DNA of 64,000 nt from [Clostridium] fimetarium (GTDB lineage Bacteria; Bacillota; Clostridia; Lachnospirales; Lachnospiraceae): NCBI RefSeq assembly GCF_900111235.1, contig NZ_FOJI01000005.1:62001-126000 (forward strand), written 5' to 3'. Both the position numbers and the translations under genes were made by a program. The notes below the pieces were generated by a model. It saw only the letters and a list, made by a program, of their open reading frames with translations. It searched no databases and had not been told where the DNA came from. The stretch's first letter is position 1; every line of letters begins with the position of its first letter. Shown piece after piece: positions 43,962 through 52,789 of the stretch.

Positions 43962-44026
43962 ACTAAAGTAAGAAACTAAAGTAAGAAACTAAAGTAAGAA
44001 ACTAAAGTAAGAAATCAAAGTAAGAA
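43962..44026. repeat. Five tandem 13-bp repeats seeded by a gene's stop region
   Basis: Units of ACTAAAGTAAGAA occupy 43962-43974, 43975-43987, 43988-44000 and 44001-44013, with a variant unit at 44014-44026. They continue from AACCAAAGTAAAA, the last codons and stop of the small ORF, so the array is an expansion of the gene's own 3' end. Confidence 0.85.
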
Positions 44027-44035
44027 ACAGAACGA

Positions 44036-44085
44036 ACCACGTCTGATTGTTCATTATATGAATATATTAGGGTGGTCTTTTTTTT
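44036..44085 (+). terminator. Terminator after the small Lys-rich ORF
   Basis: ACCAC (44036-44040) pairs with GTGGT (44072-44076), with inner CT.AT/AT.AG and TTCA/TGAA pairs, then a run of eight T residues. Confidence 0.7.
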
Positions 44086-44205
44086 AAAGTTAGCAGTATG
44101 GTGGCTATCCGATGCAAAAGGAAGAAAAACTATTAGTTGACACAAGAAGTTAGGAAATATATCATATAAGAATAAAGATTCTAATAGGAGCAGTAGATAT
44201 TTATT

Positions 44206-44652
44206 GTGAAGAGGATAAAAAAAAATAAGGGATTTTATGATCCTAGAAATGGGTGGATTATCGAATCTTATATAAAAAAAATAATAGATGGTATATGTAT
44301 CGTATTTGGATTTGTCTTTCTTGTTATAGGGTCAATAGGTGTCATTATTCCGATGTTGCCAACAACACCTTTTTTATTACTAGCAGCTGTAATGTTTGCA
44401 AAAGGTTCTAAGAATTTTCATAAGTGGTTTTTATCAACAACATTATACCAAAAACATATAGTAAGTATTGTGGAAAAAAAAGAAATGACTTTAAAAGGTA
44501 AACTATCTGTTCTTACTACAATTAGCATTATGTTTGCAATCGCAATTTTCTTTGCTCCTATATGGCATGTGAAAGCCTTAATAACAGTGATTTTACTTAT
44601 GCATTATTACTATTTTCTGTTTCATATTATAACTTTAAAGAAGATAAAATAA
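44206..44652 (+). CDS. DUF454 (YbaN-like) inner-membrane protein
   Basis: This 148-residue protein has the DUF454 signature GFVFLVIGSIGVIIPMLPTTPFLLLAAVMFAKGSKNFHKWFL. Further hydrophobic helices and a HVKALITVIL segment follow. The role is unknown; in other bacteria the family lies near heme or iron genes, not seen here. The likely start is GTG 44206; a GGAG lies 15 bases upstream, so the start is uncertain. Confidence 0.82.
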   Translation: MKRIKKNKGFYDPRNGWIIESYIKKIIDGICIVFGFVFLVIGSIGVIIPMLPTTPFLLLAAVMFAKGSKNFHKWFLSTTLYQKHIVSIVEKKEMTLKGKLSVLTTISIMFAIAIFFAPIWHVKALITVILLMHYYYFLFHIITLKKIK

Positions 44653-44729
44653 TATTTTATAAATTTTTAAAAATTAATAAATGAAAGTAATAATCCAATT
44701 GTAAAAGACCGACTGGATTAAGAGAACAT

Positions 44730-47417
44730 ATGATACCAATTTTGTTTTTAATATTTTTTACATTATTTTTAGTTTATTTAATTTTTGGGTTTTACGTTTT
44801 CCTGAAAAATTGGAAATCATTAAAAAACAGAATACTTTTTTCGCTTTGCATGAACCTAAGCATTTGGGCTTTGGGCTATGCTTTTATGACCATTTCTCCA
44901 AATCAGGAAACTGCTAATTTTTGGAGGTTAGTTGCAGCTTCTGGTTGGTGCATTGTGTATAGTACATGGCTAGACTTTGCAATTCTTGTGAAAGAAGAAA
45001 GTAAAAAATGGATGTCGGATTTAAGAAGACTGTTAATCTATCTTCCACCACTATTTTTTTTCATTATGAATGTAATATATGAGCCTATTGTTGTGAAAGA
45101 AAGACTTGTGTATATTTGGAATGATACATATGTAATAAATCTTGTTGAAGTCTTATTTACACTGTACTATGTAATTTTTATTATTTCAGGCATCTTGATT
45201 ATTTATAAATGGGGCAAAAATTCAAAATTAAATATAGAAAAAAAGCAAGCAACTATTATTGTAATAACTTCTCTGATTTCTTTCGTATTAACGATTTTAA
45301 ATAAAGTCATTTCTGCTTTTTATGGAATTAATATCTTTCCGCTAGGGGTAGCAATGTTTTCAATTGCATTATTAGGAATTTACTATGCGATAACAAAATA
45401 TAAAATGATGTCCATATCTTCACTAACTGCGAATGAATATATTTTAAAGACAATAACTGATCCAGTTATACTGATAGGTAACGATCTTTTCGTGATATCA
45501 GTCAATAGTGCTGCACTTGATTTGACTGGATTTTTGGAAAAGGAAATAAAAGGAATATCAATCAATCGGTTGATTGCAAATATTGAGTTAAATCGAGAAG
45601 CATTTCAGATATTAATGAATACAGGTGCCGTTAAGAATATTGAAGTGGATTTAATGACCAAAAACGGTATCAGCATGCCTTGCTTGTTCTCAGGATCACT
45701 AATCAATAATGATTTAGAGGATACTTTGGGAATTGCATGTATTTTTCACGACATCTCAGATCGTAAAATAGCAGAAAATATCTTACTTAAAGCACATAAG
45801 GATTTGGAAAAAAAAGTGTATGAGAGGACAGAAAAATTAGAAGAAATCAATACGCAACTAGAAGATGAAATCCTAATACGAATTAAAGCTCAAAAAGGTT
45901 TGATATCCAGTGAAGAAAAGTTTAGGGCTCTGATGAAACAGTCTATAGATGGCATCGTTGTTTTTGATCAAGATACTAGGAAAGTGGTAGAAATTAATGA
46001 TGCAGCTTATAATCTACTAGGAATTACGGAGGCAGAACAAGAAGCTGAATTAATTTGGAAACAATTAGTTCCTAACTACGACAAAATCAGGTTAGTTATA
46101 AATAATCTCATCAAGAAATCAACTGTTTCAAGTAATGCGTCTATAAAATACACATTAAGAAATGGTATATGTAGAGATTTTAAACTCTATATAACTTATG
46201 TTGGGTATAGTAATAAGCAATTCATTATGGTAACGATTAGAGATATAACGGATGAATTAATCATGGAAGAGCGAAAACAACAAATATCTAAAATGGATTC
46301 ACTTGGTAATCTCGCTGGTGGAATTGCACATGATTTTAATAATATTTTAGCAGGAATAATGGGATATACGCAATTAACGCTAGATGAGTTTGAGGAGGGT
46401 ACATCTACCTCAGAAAATCTTAGTGAAGTGATAAAACTAGGGGAGAGGGCTAAAAAATTAATATCGCAAATATTAATATATAGTAAAAAAACACTTGTTG
46501 CTCCTATTAATGTCGACATTAGAATTATAATAGAAGATATTCTTAAAATGCTTAAGGCAACATTACCGATTAATATTAATATTGATTATAGACTTGAAGG
46601 TGATTCTTTTTATGTATATGCAGATCAAGGTGAACTACACCAACTTGTTATGAATTTATGTGTAAATGCGAAATTGGCGATGAGCAAAAATGGAGGAACT
46701 TTAAAAGTAATCCTGTCAAAAATAACGGTTGAAGAAAAAATGCAAATTGAATATCAAGTGATAAATGCAGGAAAATACATAAAATTAGAGGTCATAGATG
46801 GTGGATGTGGAATTGAAGAAACTGTAATAAAAAGAATTTTCGAACCATTTTTCACAACCAGAGGAAGCCAAGGGGGAACAGGATTAGGTCTTTCAGTAGT
46901 TCAAGGTATTATTAGTAGATTAGATGGCGTAATTATGGTTGATAGTGTACCAAATAGAGGTAGTACATTTACAGTGCTTCTCCCAACGGCCAATAACGAT
47001 ATAATTCAAGAACCTATTTTAGATAAGAAAACTCTGAATGGCGCTGCGCGAATATTATTTATTGATGATGAAGAATCCATTGTGAATTCGGTTCAAAAAT
47101 TGCTTCATCGGTTAGGATATATCGTTACTGGAGTTTTCGACCCCAGGGAAGCGTTATCCATATTTAAGAAGGACAAGGACTTATATGATATTGTATTAAC
47201 AGATCAGATAATGCCAGATATGACTGGTGATGTTTTGGTGAGAGAATTGCGCATAATTAGACCAGATATACCTGTCGTCGTTTGTTCAGGTTACATTCAT
47301 GAAATTAATCACGAGGATGACAATAAAACGGCGTATTTATTAAAACCTGTATCTATAAATGAATATGTCATCGTAATTGAAAAGTTATTAAAAGATAATG
47401 AAAATATACTAAAATAG
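44730..47417 (+). CDS. Hybrid sensor histidine kinase (7TM-PAS-PAS-HisKA-HATPase-REC)
   Basis: This 895-residue protein has seven or eight N-terminal helices (about 1-225, 7TM sensor type), then a PAS domain (about 235-345). A coiled coil (LEKKVYERTEKLEEINTQLEDE) and a second PAS (about 385-500) follow. The phosphoacceptor is His534 in LAGGIAHDFNNILAGIMGY. The ATPase has an N-box LVMNLCVNAKLAM, DGGCGIEE, EPFFTTR and GGTGLGLSVVQG. A C-terminal receiver has Asp825 in VLTDQIMPDMTG. There is no output domain, so the phosphate must pass to another protein. The receiver encoded at 50934 and the chemoreceptor nearby are candidates only by location. The start is weak in ribosome binding site. Confidence 0.9.
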   Translation: MIPILFLIFFTLFLVYLIFGFYVFLKNWKSLKNRILFSLCMNLSIWALGYAFMTISPNQETANFWRLVAASGWCIVYSTWLDFAILVKEESKKWMSDLRRLLIYLPPLFFFIMNVIYEPIVVKERLVYIWNDTYVINLVEVLFTLYYVIFIISGILIIYKWGKNSKLNIEKKQATIIVITSLISFVLTILNKVISAFYGINIFPLGVAMFSIALLGIYYAITKYKMMSISSLTANEYILKTITDPVILIGNDLFVISVNSAALDLTGFLEKEIKGISINRLIANIELNREAFQILMNTGAVKNIEVDLMTKNGISMPCLFSGSLINNDLEDTLGIACIFHDISDRKIAENILLKAHKDLEKKVYERTEKLEEINTQLEDEILIRIKAQKGLISSEEKFRALMKQSIDGIVVFDQDTRKVVEINDAAYNLLGITEAEQEAELIWKQLVPNYDKIRLVINNLIKKSTVSSNASIKYTLRNGICRDFKLYITYVGYSNKQFIMVTIRDITDELIMEERKQQISKMDSLGNLAGGIAHDFNNILAGIMGYTQLTLDEFEEGTSTSENLSEVIKLGERAKKLISQILIYSKKTLVAPINVDIRIIIEDILKMLKATLPININIDYRLEGDSFYVYADQGELHQLVMNLCVNAKLAMSKNGGTLKVILSKITVEEKMQIEYQVINAGKYIKLEVIDGGCGIEETVIKRIFEPFFTTRGSQGGTGLGLSVVQGIISRLDGVIMVDSVPNRGSTFTVLLPTANNDIIQEPILDKKTLNGAARILFIDDEESIVNSVQKLLHRLGYIVTGVFDPREALSIFKKDKDLYDIVLTDQIMPDMTGDVLVRELRIIRPDIPVVVCSGYIHEINHEDDNKTAYLLKPVSINEYVIVIEKLLKDNENILK

Positions 47418-47457
47418 AGAAAGTTTAGAGAAAACCTTAATAGGAGGCTAAAAGAGA

Positions 47458-48201
47458 ATGCACAATTTTATTATTTTAGATGACGATACGAATCATAACA
47501 ATAATACAAAAAAAAGGCTAGAAGCTATATTTATACAGCATGATTTTAAAGCCTCTATAGCGCTAAATACTACGGATCCAAATGAGGTTATCAAATATTG
47601 TTTAAGGAAAGATACCACAAAGAGCATCCCCAATATTACCCCAAATAATGTTTATCTTCTGGATGTGAATGTGCAGAGTATAATAACGGGTATTGATGTT
47701 GCCAGTATTATTAGAAAGCAAGATGCAAAGGCATATATTGTTTTTATCTCAGCACATCCTGAATACGTCATGCCTAGTTTAAAAACCAAGGTATTTGACT
47801 ATCTGATAAAACCAGTATCAATTGAGATACTTGAATCTTGTATTATTTCGATTTTCAAGGATTTTACCAAGTTAAATATAGAGGAAATCCAAACACTGAG
47901 CATAAAGTCGGGAGGTAATGTATATCACTTGATACTTGATGAAATAATCTATTTTGAAAAATTTGGCCATTTACTTGTAGTACATACTTGTACAGGGAGA
48001 ATAGAAAGTTCAGAATCCCTGGACAAGATTGATCAAAAGCTTGATAAAATGAAATTTTTTAGATGCCATAAGTCATATATTGTTAACCTATCTTATATTT
48101 CTAGAATCGATTATCCTAATAATATCATTTATTTGAAAAATGGAGAAGAATGTTTAGTATCCAAACGATGTAAAAAGGAGTTGAAATCCATATGCAACTA
48201 A
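47458..48201 (+). CDS. LytTR-family response regulator (AgrA-like)
   Basis: This 247-residue protein has a receiver domain with phosphoacceptor Asp69 in VYLLDVNVQ and FDYLIKPVS. It also has a LytTR DNA-binding domain (about 140-245: LSIKSGGNVYHLILDEIIYFEKFGHLLVVHTCTGRIESSESLDKI ... FFRCHKSYIVNLSYISRID). AgrA-type proteins act in peptide quorum sensing. It overlaps the next gene, a kinase-like protein, by ten bases. No agrB or agrD gene is present nearby. Confidence 0.88.
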   Translation: MHNFIILDDDTNHNNNTKKRLEAIFIQHDFKASIALNTTDPNEVIKYCLRKDTTKSIPNITPNNVYLLDVNVQSIITGIDVASIIRKQDAKAYIVFISAHPEYVMPSLKTKVFDYLIKPVSIEILESCIISIFKDFTKLNIEEIQTLSIKSGGNVYHLILDEIIYFEKFGHLLVVHTCTGRIESSESLDKIDQKLDKMKFFRCHKSYIVNLSYISRIDYPNNIIYLKNGEECLVSKRCKKELKSICN

Positions 48202-48890
48202 ATATAAATTATATCTTGCAGATATCAATAGGTATTATTTTTCTCATTATGATAATATTAGTGGCTTGCCTCATAGTAAGCATTAACAAACTTTCTCATT
48301 TTAAGAAGAAAAATTGCGAGTTACTTGAGGGTATAGATTGCAAAGACGGTGTTATCAATGAATTTACAAAAATAAGACATGAATATAACAATATGTTACA
48401 AACAATCACATGTTTGATTGAAGAGGAAGACTTAGATGGGTTGAAGGAATGTAAGAGTGAATTCTTGAATAAGGCTCGTTTATTAAACAGTAATAGTATT
48501 ACTCAGATGGTAAAGATTAAGGACATAAACATACTACGGTTGATTTATAAGCTGATTTTGAATGCAAAGGAAGAGGGCGTTGTTTTAATAATAACTATTT
48601 TTAATGATATTGCAAATCAAAATCTAAATGCAGACGAGATTTATTATGCATTAAAAGATTGTCTTATAAATGTTTATCAATCTGGTGCAAAACAAGCAAT
48701 GTTAATTAATCTGAAGATCAGTAGTAGTGATAGTGGACTCTGCTTTAAGCTTGAAAATGAATCTAATATAGAATCAAGAGAACTTTTTTCACAGACCATG
48801 AAAGCTAGGAAGAATTATACAAAGAACAACATCATTTTCAATACATTTTATGAAAATACTCTGTTCATACAGGAAATAATCATTTCGTGA
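48192..48890 (+). CDS. Truncated AgrC-like sensor protein
   Basis: The 232-residue product has one N-terminal helix (about 10-30), a coiled coil and the SPOB-type phosphoacceptor motif KIRHEYNNMLQTI (His63). A reduced ATPase-like domain follows, whose N-box region reads YALKDCLINVYQSGAKQ. The glycine-rich G1 and G2 boxes are not visible, and the multi-span peptide-sensing region of AgrC is absent. It may therefore be an inactive or regulatory partner (a phosphotransfer or phosphatase protein) for the overlapping AgrA-like regulator rather than a true kinase. Confidence 0.7.
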   Translation: MQLNINYILQISIGIIFLIMIILVACLIVSINKLSHFKKKNCELLEGIDCKDGVINEFTKIRHEYNNMLQTITCLIEEEDLDGLKECKSEFLNKARLLNSNSITQMVKIKDINILRLIYKLILNAKEEGVVLIITIFNDIANQNLNADEIYYALKDCLINVYQSGAKQAMLINLKISSSDSGLCFKLENESNIESRELFSQTMKARKNYTKNNIIFNTFYENTLFIQEIIIS

Positions 48891-48950
48891 ATCGTTAAGC
48901 ATTACAGTACAATAAGAAACAAAATAATTAAACAAAATTAAAAAGAATTT

Positions 48951-48995
48951 AAAACAAAGCAAAAAGATGATTAATCAAAATTGCTTTGTTTTTTT
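48951..48995 (+). terminator. Terminator after the Agr-like pair
   Basis: AACAAAGCAA pairs with TTGCTTTGTT (48953-48962 and 48981-48990), then TTTTT. The hairpin is nearly identical to the one at 50870-50910 after the chemoreceptor gene. Confidence 0.82.
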
Positions 48996-49134
48996 GCTTT
49001 TGACCGTTTGGGTTGTATTACTTACCGTATGTGCGTAGGCTATTGAAAGTATATATTTTAAATGTTATTGTTCGAATAAGAGGAGAACTTTAAATGTTAG
49101 TTTATTTAAAAAAAATGAAAGGAAATGAGACAAT

Positions 49135-50829
49135 ATGAAAATCAAATGGAAAATTGTATTACAGATATTATTGCTTTTAACTAGTTTCATTATTATAGCA
49201 AGTATATTTTTTGATAAATCGATAACTAGCATAGTAAATGAAGAGACTACGGAGGAACTTACGAATTACTCTATTCTAGGATATTCTATTTTAGATGCAA
49301 ATTATCCGGGTGATTGGAAACTTGTAGATGGGAATTTATATAAAGGCGAAACTTTAATTAACAATAATTTTAAAGTCGTTGATGAATTTACAGGAAAAAC
49401 TGGAATTTTAGGAACTATATTTGCTGGAGATACCAGAATTTCTACTTCCGTGAAAGACGAGAATGGGACCCGTAAAGTAGGAACAAAAGCAGACAGTAAT
49501 GTTTTGGACACGGTTATTAGTAACAACAAGGATTATAAAGGCGTAGCAGTGGTGGCAGGTATCAAGACCAATACTTATTATACGCCATTACATGACAAAG
49601 ATGGTAAAGTCGTTGGTATGTGGTTTGTAGGTGATTATGTAACTGTGGTCGAAGCAAAGATTGCGGCTGCAATGCGCACAATCATAATCATACTAGTTGT
49701 GGTTTTAATTATAGGTGGTGTTGCAGCATATCTGGTAGGTGATAATATTGGTAAGGGATTTAATAAAATCAAAAGTTATATAGTAAGAATGGAAAAAGGA
49801 GATTTCAAAATTTCTTTTAATGAAAAAACAGCAAAAAGAAAAGATGAAATTGGAGATATTACAAGATCGTTTATACATATGCAAGGACAAATCAGTGAAA
49901 CAATGCATGCAATAAAAGATGAAACAGCAAGAATTGAAGATGCTACAACCATTCTTGCAAATAGTTCAAATGATGTTTATGCGGATATAGAAGATATTTC
50001 GGCCACCACTGAGCAGCTGTCAGCTGGAATGGAAGAAACAGCAGCATCTACGCAAGAGATGAATGCTACAGCCGTTGAAATTGAAAGAGAAATTGGAATT
50101 GTAGCTGATAAAACAACTAACGGTCAAGAGATTGTAGGAGAAATAAAAAGTAGAGCAGAGGAACTGAAAAAAACATCTCTAGAGTCTCAAAAGGCTGCTA
50201 TAGATATTTATGAAATAGCGAACAAGAACCTTAGACAATCAATAGAAAGAACACATGCAATTGAAGAGATAAAGATGTTATCTAAAACAATACTTAATAT
50301 TACTTCACAAACAAATTTACTGGCATTGAACGCAGCAATCGAAGCGGCAAGAGCTGGAGAAGCAGGAAAAGGTTTCGCAGTAGTTGCTAATGAGATAAGA
50401 GTGCTTGCAGAAAATTCACAAAGTGCAGTCTCAAAGATCGAAAGTATCTCAAATGAGGTATCTAGCGCAGTAGAAAGCTTAGTGATTGACTCTAAGAGTA
50501 TTTTAGATTTTGTTGATACGAAGGTGATTCAGGATTACAAAGTTCTAGTACATACAGGAGAGCAATATAGCGAGGATGCAAACACAGTACAAAGTATGGT
50601 CTCAGAAATAAAAAGTTCTACAGTACATTTATTCGAATCTATAAAATACATTCGTCAGGCTATTGATGAAGTTACCATAGCTACAGGCGAAGGAGCAAGT
50701 GGCTCTACAGATATTGCAGAAAAATCTACTTCAATTTCTTTTAAGACAAATGAAGTACTTGTACAAGCCAACTCAAATAAAGAAAGCGCAACTATCTTAA
50801 ATGAAATGGTGAAGTTTTTTCAGATCTAA
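49135..50829 (+). CDS. Methyl-accepting chemotaxis protein with a Cache sensor
   Basis: This 564-residue receptor has helix 1 (about 7-27), an extracellular single Cache domain (about 30-180; [56 protein letters not shown]) and helix 2 (about 183-205). HAMP follows, then a cytoplasmic coiled coil with the conserved hairpin tip [38 protein letters not shown]. The Cache type resembles the sCache_3 group. It lies between a hybrid kinase and a stand-alone receiver, suggesting a chemotaxis-like or signalling unit, though cheA and cheW are not in the window. AAAGGAAATGAGAC sets the start. Confidence 0.92.
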   Translation: MKIKWKIVLQILLLLTSFIIIASIFFDKSITSIVNEETTEELTNYSILGYSILDANYPGDWKLVDGNLYKGETLINNNFKVVDEFTGKTGILGTIFAGDTRISTSVKDENGTRKVGTKADSNVLDTVISNNKDYKGVAVVAGIKTNTYYTPLHDKDGKVVGMWFVGDYVTVVEAKIAAAMRTIIIILVVVLIIGGVAAYLVGDNIGKGFNKIKSYIVRMEKGDFKISFNEKTAKRKDEIGDITRSFIHMQGQISETMHAIKDETARIEDATTILANSSNDVYADIEDISATTEQLSAGMEETAASTQEMNATAVEIEREIGIVADKTTNGQEIVGEIKSRAEELKKTSLESQKAAIDIYEIANKNLRQSIERTHAIEEIKMLSKTILNITSQTNLLALNAAIEAARAGEAGKGFAVVANEIRVLAENSQSAVSKIESISNEVSSAVESLVIDSKSILDFVDTKVIQDYKVLVHTGEQYSEDANTVQSMVSEIKSSTVHLFESIKYIRQAIDEVTIATGEGASGSTDIAEKSTSISFKTNEVLVQANSNKESATILNEMVKFFQI

Positions 50830-50869
50830 TTCATTGAAATGTTATATTTTACAATACTATATCGTATAC

Positions 50870-50910
50870 AAACAAAGCAAAAGGATGATAAATCTAATTG
50901 CTTTGTTGTT
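50870..50910 (+). terminator. Terminator after the chemoreceptor gene
   Basis: AACAAAGCAA (50871-50880) pairs with TTGCTTTGTT (50898-50907); the T run is interrupted. The downstream receiver gene begins 24 bases later, so some read-through is likely. Confidence 0.6.
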
Positions 50911-50933
50911 TATACACAAGCAGGGGGTTGAAA

Positions 50934-51341
50934 TTGAATAAAGAGATAGGTAATAGTAAATTAAAGAATGGATATGCACATGTATTATTAGTAGATGATG
51001 AAGAATATCTTGTTAAACTATGGAAGCGTGTCATAGAAAGTCGTGGTTATAAAGTTACTAGCTATACTAGTGGATTAGAGGCATTAGAGGATTTTAGGGA
51101 TAGACCGGATGATTTTGATATTGTAATTACCGATCAATCTATGCCTGAAATCACTGGGTTTGAACTTGCAAAAGAAATCTTGAAAATACGTAGCGATGTG
51201 AAACTCATTCTATGCTCAGGTTATTTAGGAGATATAGATTTAAATAATGAAATGAATAAAAAAATTGATGTGTTTCTACAAAAACCTTTTGACAAAAATA
51301 CACTTATAGAAGCAATTGAAAGCGTTCTTATCGATCGTTAA
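50934..51341 (+). CDS. Stand-alone receiver domain protein (CheY-like)
   Basis: This 135-residue protein is a single receiver: VLLVDDEEYLVKLWKRVIESRGY, phosphoacceptor Asp67 in IVITDQSMPEITG, LILCSGY and FLQKPFD. The TDQ(I/S)MP and CSGY words match the receiver of the hybrid kinase encoded at 44730, so the two are paralogous and may share a phosphorelay. A TTG start at 50934 with AGGGGG upstream is preferred; further upstream in-frame starts lie in the terminator. Confidence 0.82.
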   Translation: MNKEIGNSKLKNGYAHVLLVDDEEYLVKLWKRVIESRGYKVTSYTSGLEALEDFRDRPDDFDIVITDQSMPEITGFELAKEILKIRSDVKLILCSGYLGDIDLNNEMNKKIDVFLQKPFDKNTLIEAIESVLIDR

Positions 51342-51484
51342 AAGTAATAACTGCGAAAAATACATTAATACATAGTATTTCATAATAAAAAACAATAGGA
51401 GCCTTGTATATAAAAGATGAAGATGGTACTATTAAGTTGTTAATAAAATAACAATGTTTTCATAAAACAGGAAGAAGGAATCGT

Positions 51485-52579
51485 ATGGCAGTTATGAAAT
51501 TATTTAGAGCTCCATTAAAATATGTGCAGGGAAAAGGTGCATTGTTCAATTTCTATCAGGAAACAAAAGATTTAGGTTCTTCATTTTTATTTATTTGTAG
51601 TAAAAGTGGATATAAAAACTGTAAAAGTAAATTAGAAAAAAGCTTTGAAGGCTCAGATTGTAAATTGCATTTTGAAATATTCGGAGGAATCAGTTCCAAC
51701 GGAGAAATTGAAAATATGAGAAAAATTGTCCGTGATGAAAAGATTGAAGTTGTTGTTGGTGTAGGCGGAGGTTCAGCAATTGATACTGCAAAGGCAACTG
51801 CTCATTATGAAAAACGTCCAGTCGCAATTATACCTACTATCTGTGCAACGGATGCTCCTTGTACGGGGCTTTCTGTAATTTATAAAGATGATGGTACATT
51901 TGATACATATATATTTTATCCAAAAAATCCAGAAGCAGTTATCGTAGACAGTGAAATCATAGCGAATGCTCCAACTAAATTTCTAGTTGCTGGTATGGGA
52001 GATGCGCTTGGGACTTATTTTGAAGCCAGAGCATGTTTAAGAACCGATTCTAAAAGTCTTGAAAATGGTGGGATTACGTTATCTGCTATGGCACTTTGTG
52101 AATTATGTTATAAAACATTATTAAAATGCGGATATCAGGCAAAACTTGCATCAGATAGACATGTGGTAACACCTGCACTAGATGCAATCATTGAAGCAAA
52201 TACTTATTTGAGTGGTGTTGGCGCTGATAATGGCGGCCTTGCAGTTGCCCATTCTGTATATAATGGATTTACTGCATTATCTGAGTGTGAATCAACAATG
52301 CATGGTTCATTAGTTGCATATGGTACAATCACACAACTATTTCTTGAAAATGCACCAAAGGAAGAAATTAAAGAAGTCATGGACTTTTGTTATAGTGTAG
52401 GTCTTCCACTTACATTAAAAGAAGTAGGAGTAACCGACGTAGAACATGTTTTAGTCGCAGCAACAAAAGCATGTGTTCCAGGCGAAACGATCCATAATTT
52501 AGCTGGTGATGTTACACCAGATCAATTATATGATGCATTATTAGCAGTGGATTTATTGGGACAGGAATATTATAAATAG
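51485..52579 (+). CDS. Glycerol dehydrogenase-like iron-containing alcohol dehydrogenase
   Basis: This 364-residue protein is of the GldA type: YVQGKGALFNF, VVVGVGGGSAIDTAKATAHY (NAD-binding), IPTICATDAPCTGLSVIY, VAGMGDALGTYFEARAC, AVAHSVYNGF and TMHGSLVAYGTI. The Asp and the two His (metal ligands) are retained. It should oxidise glycerol to dihydroxyacetone, or a related polyol, with NAD. It appears monocistronic, with its own terminator at 52615. Confidence 0.88.
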   Translation: MAVMKLFRAPLKYVQGKGALFNFYQETKDLGSSFLFICSKSGYKNCKSKLEKSFEGSDCKLHFEIFGGISSNGEIENMRKIVRDEKIEVVVGVGGGSAIDTAKATAHYEKRPVAIIPTICATDAPCTGLSVIYKDDGTFDTYIFYPKNPEAVIVDSEIIANAPTKFLVAGMGDALGTYFEARACLRTDSKSLENGGITLSAMALCELCYKTLLKCGYQAKLASDRHVVTPALDAIIEANTYLSGVGADNGGLAVAHSVYNGFTALSECESTMHGSLVAYGTITQLFLENAPKEEIKEVMDFCYSVGLPLTLKEVGVTDVEHVLVAATKACVPGETIHNLAGDVTPDQLYDALLAVDLLGQEYYK

Positions 52580-52614
52580 CATTTGATTAATATAATAATT
52601 AAAGATGTATGAAT

Positions 52615-52664
52615 AAAAAGGCCATTTTATTTTCAAATATTTTGAGAATAAAGTGGCCTTTTTG
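52615..52664. terminator. Terminator of the glycerol dehydrogenase-like gene
   Basis: AAAAAGGCCA pairs with TGGCCTTTTT around an inner TTTATT/AATAAA stem and short loop. Symmetric A and T runs make it bidirectional. Confidence 0.9.
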
Positions 52665-52668
52665 TGCG

Positions 52669-52722
52669 AAAATATAAGTATGGCGCGGATAATATTAGAT
52701 TTTCCACGCCATACTTATATTT
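52669..52722 (-). terminator. Hairpin terminator for the convergent rsmH gene
   Basis: A 16-bp stem (arms 52670-52685 and 52707-52722, AAATATAAGTATGGCG on the left) lies between the two convergent genes. Reading the minus strand it precedes an A/T-rich stretch, so it probably ends rsmH transcription. Confidence 0.65.
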
Positions 52723-52789
52723 CGTCTTAGATTGTTAAAGATCCCAATGGATGCTTTTGGTGCTGCAAATGAGCTTGTCATTTATGCAT

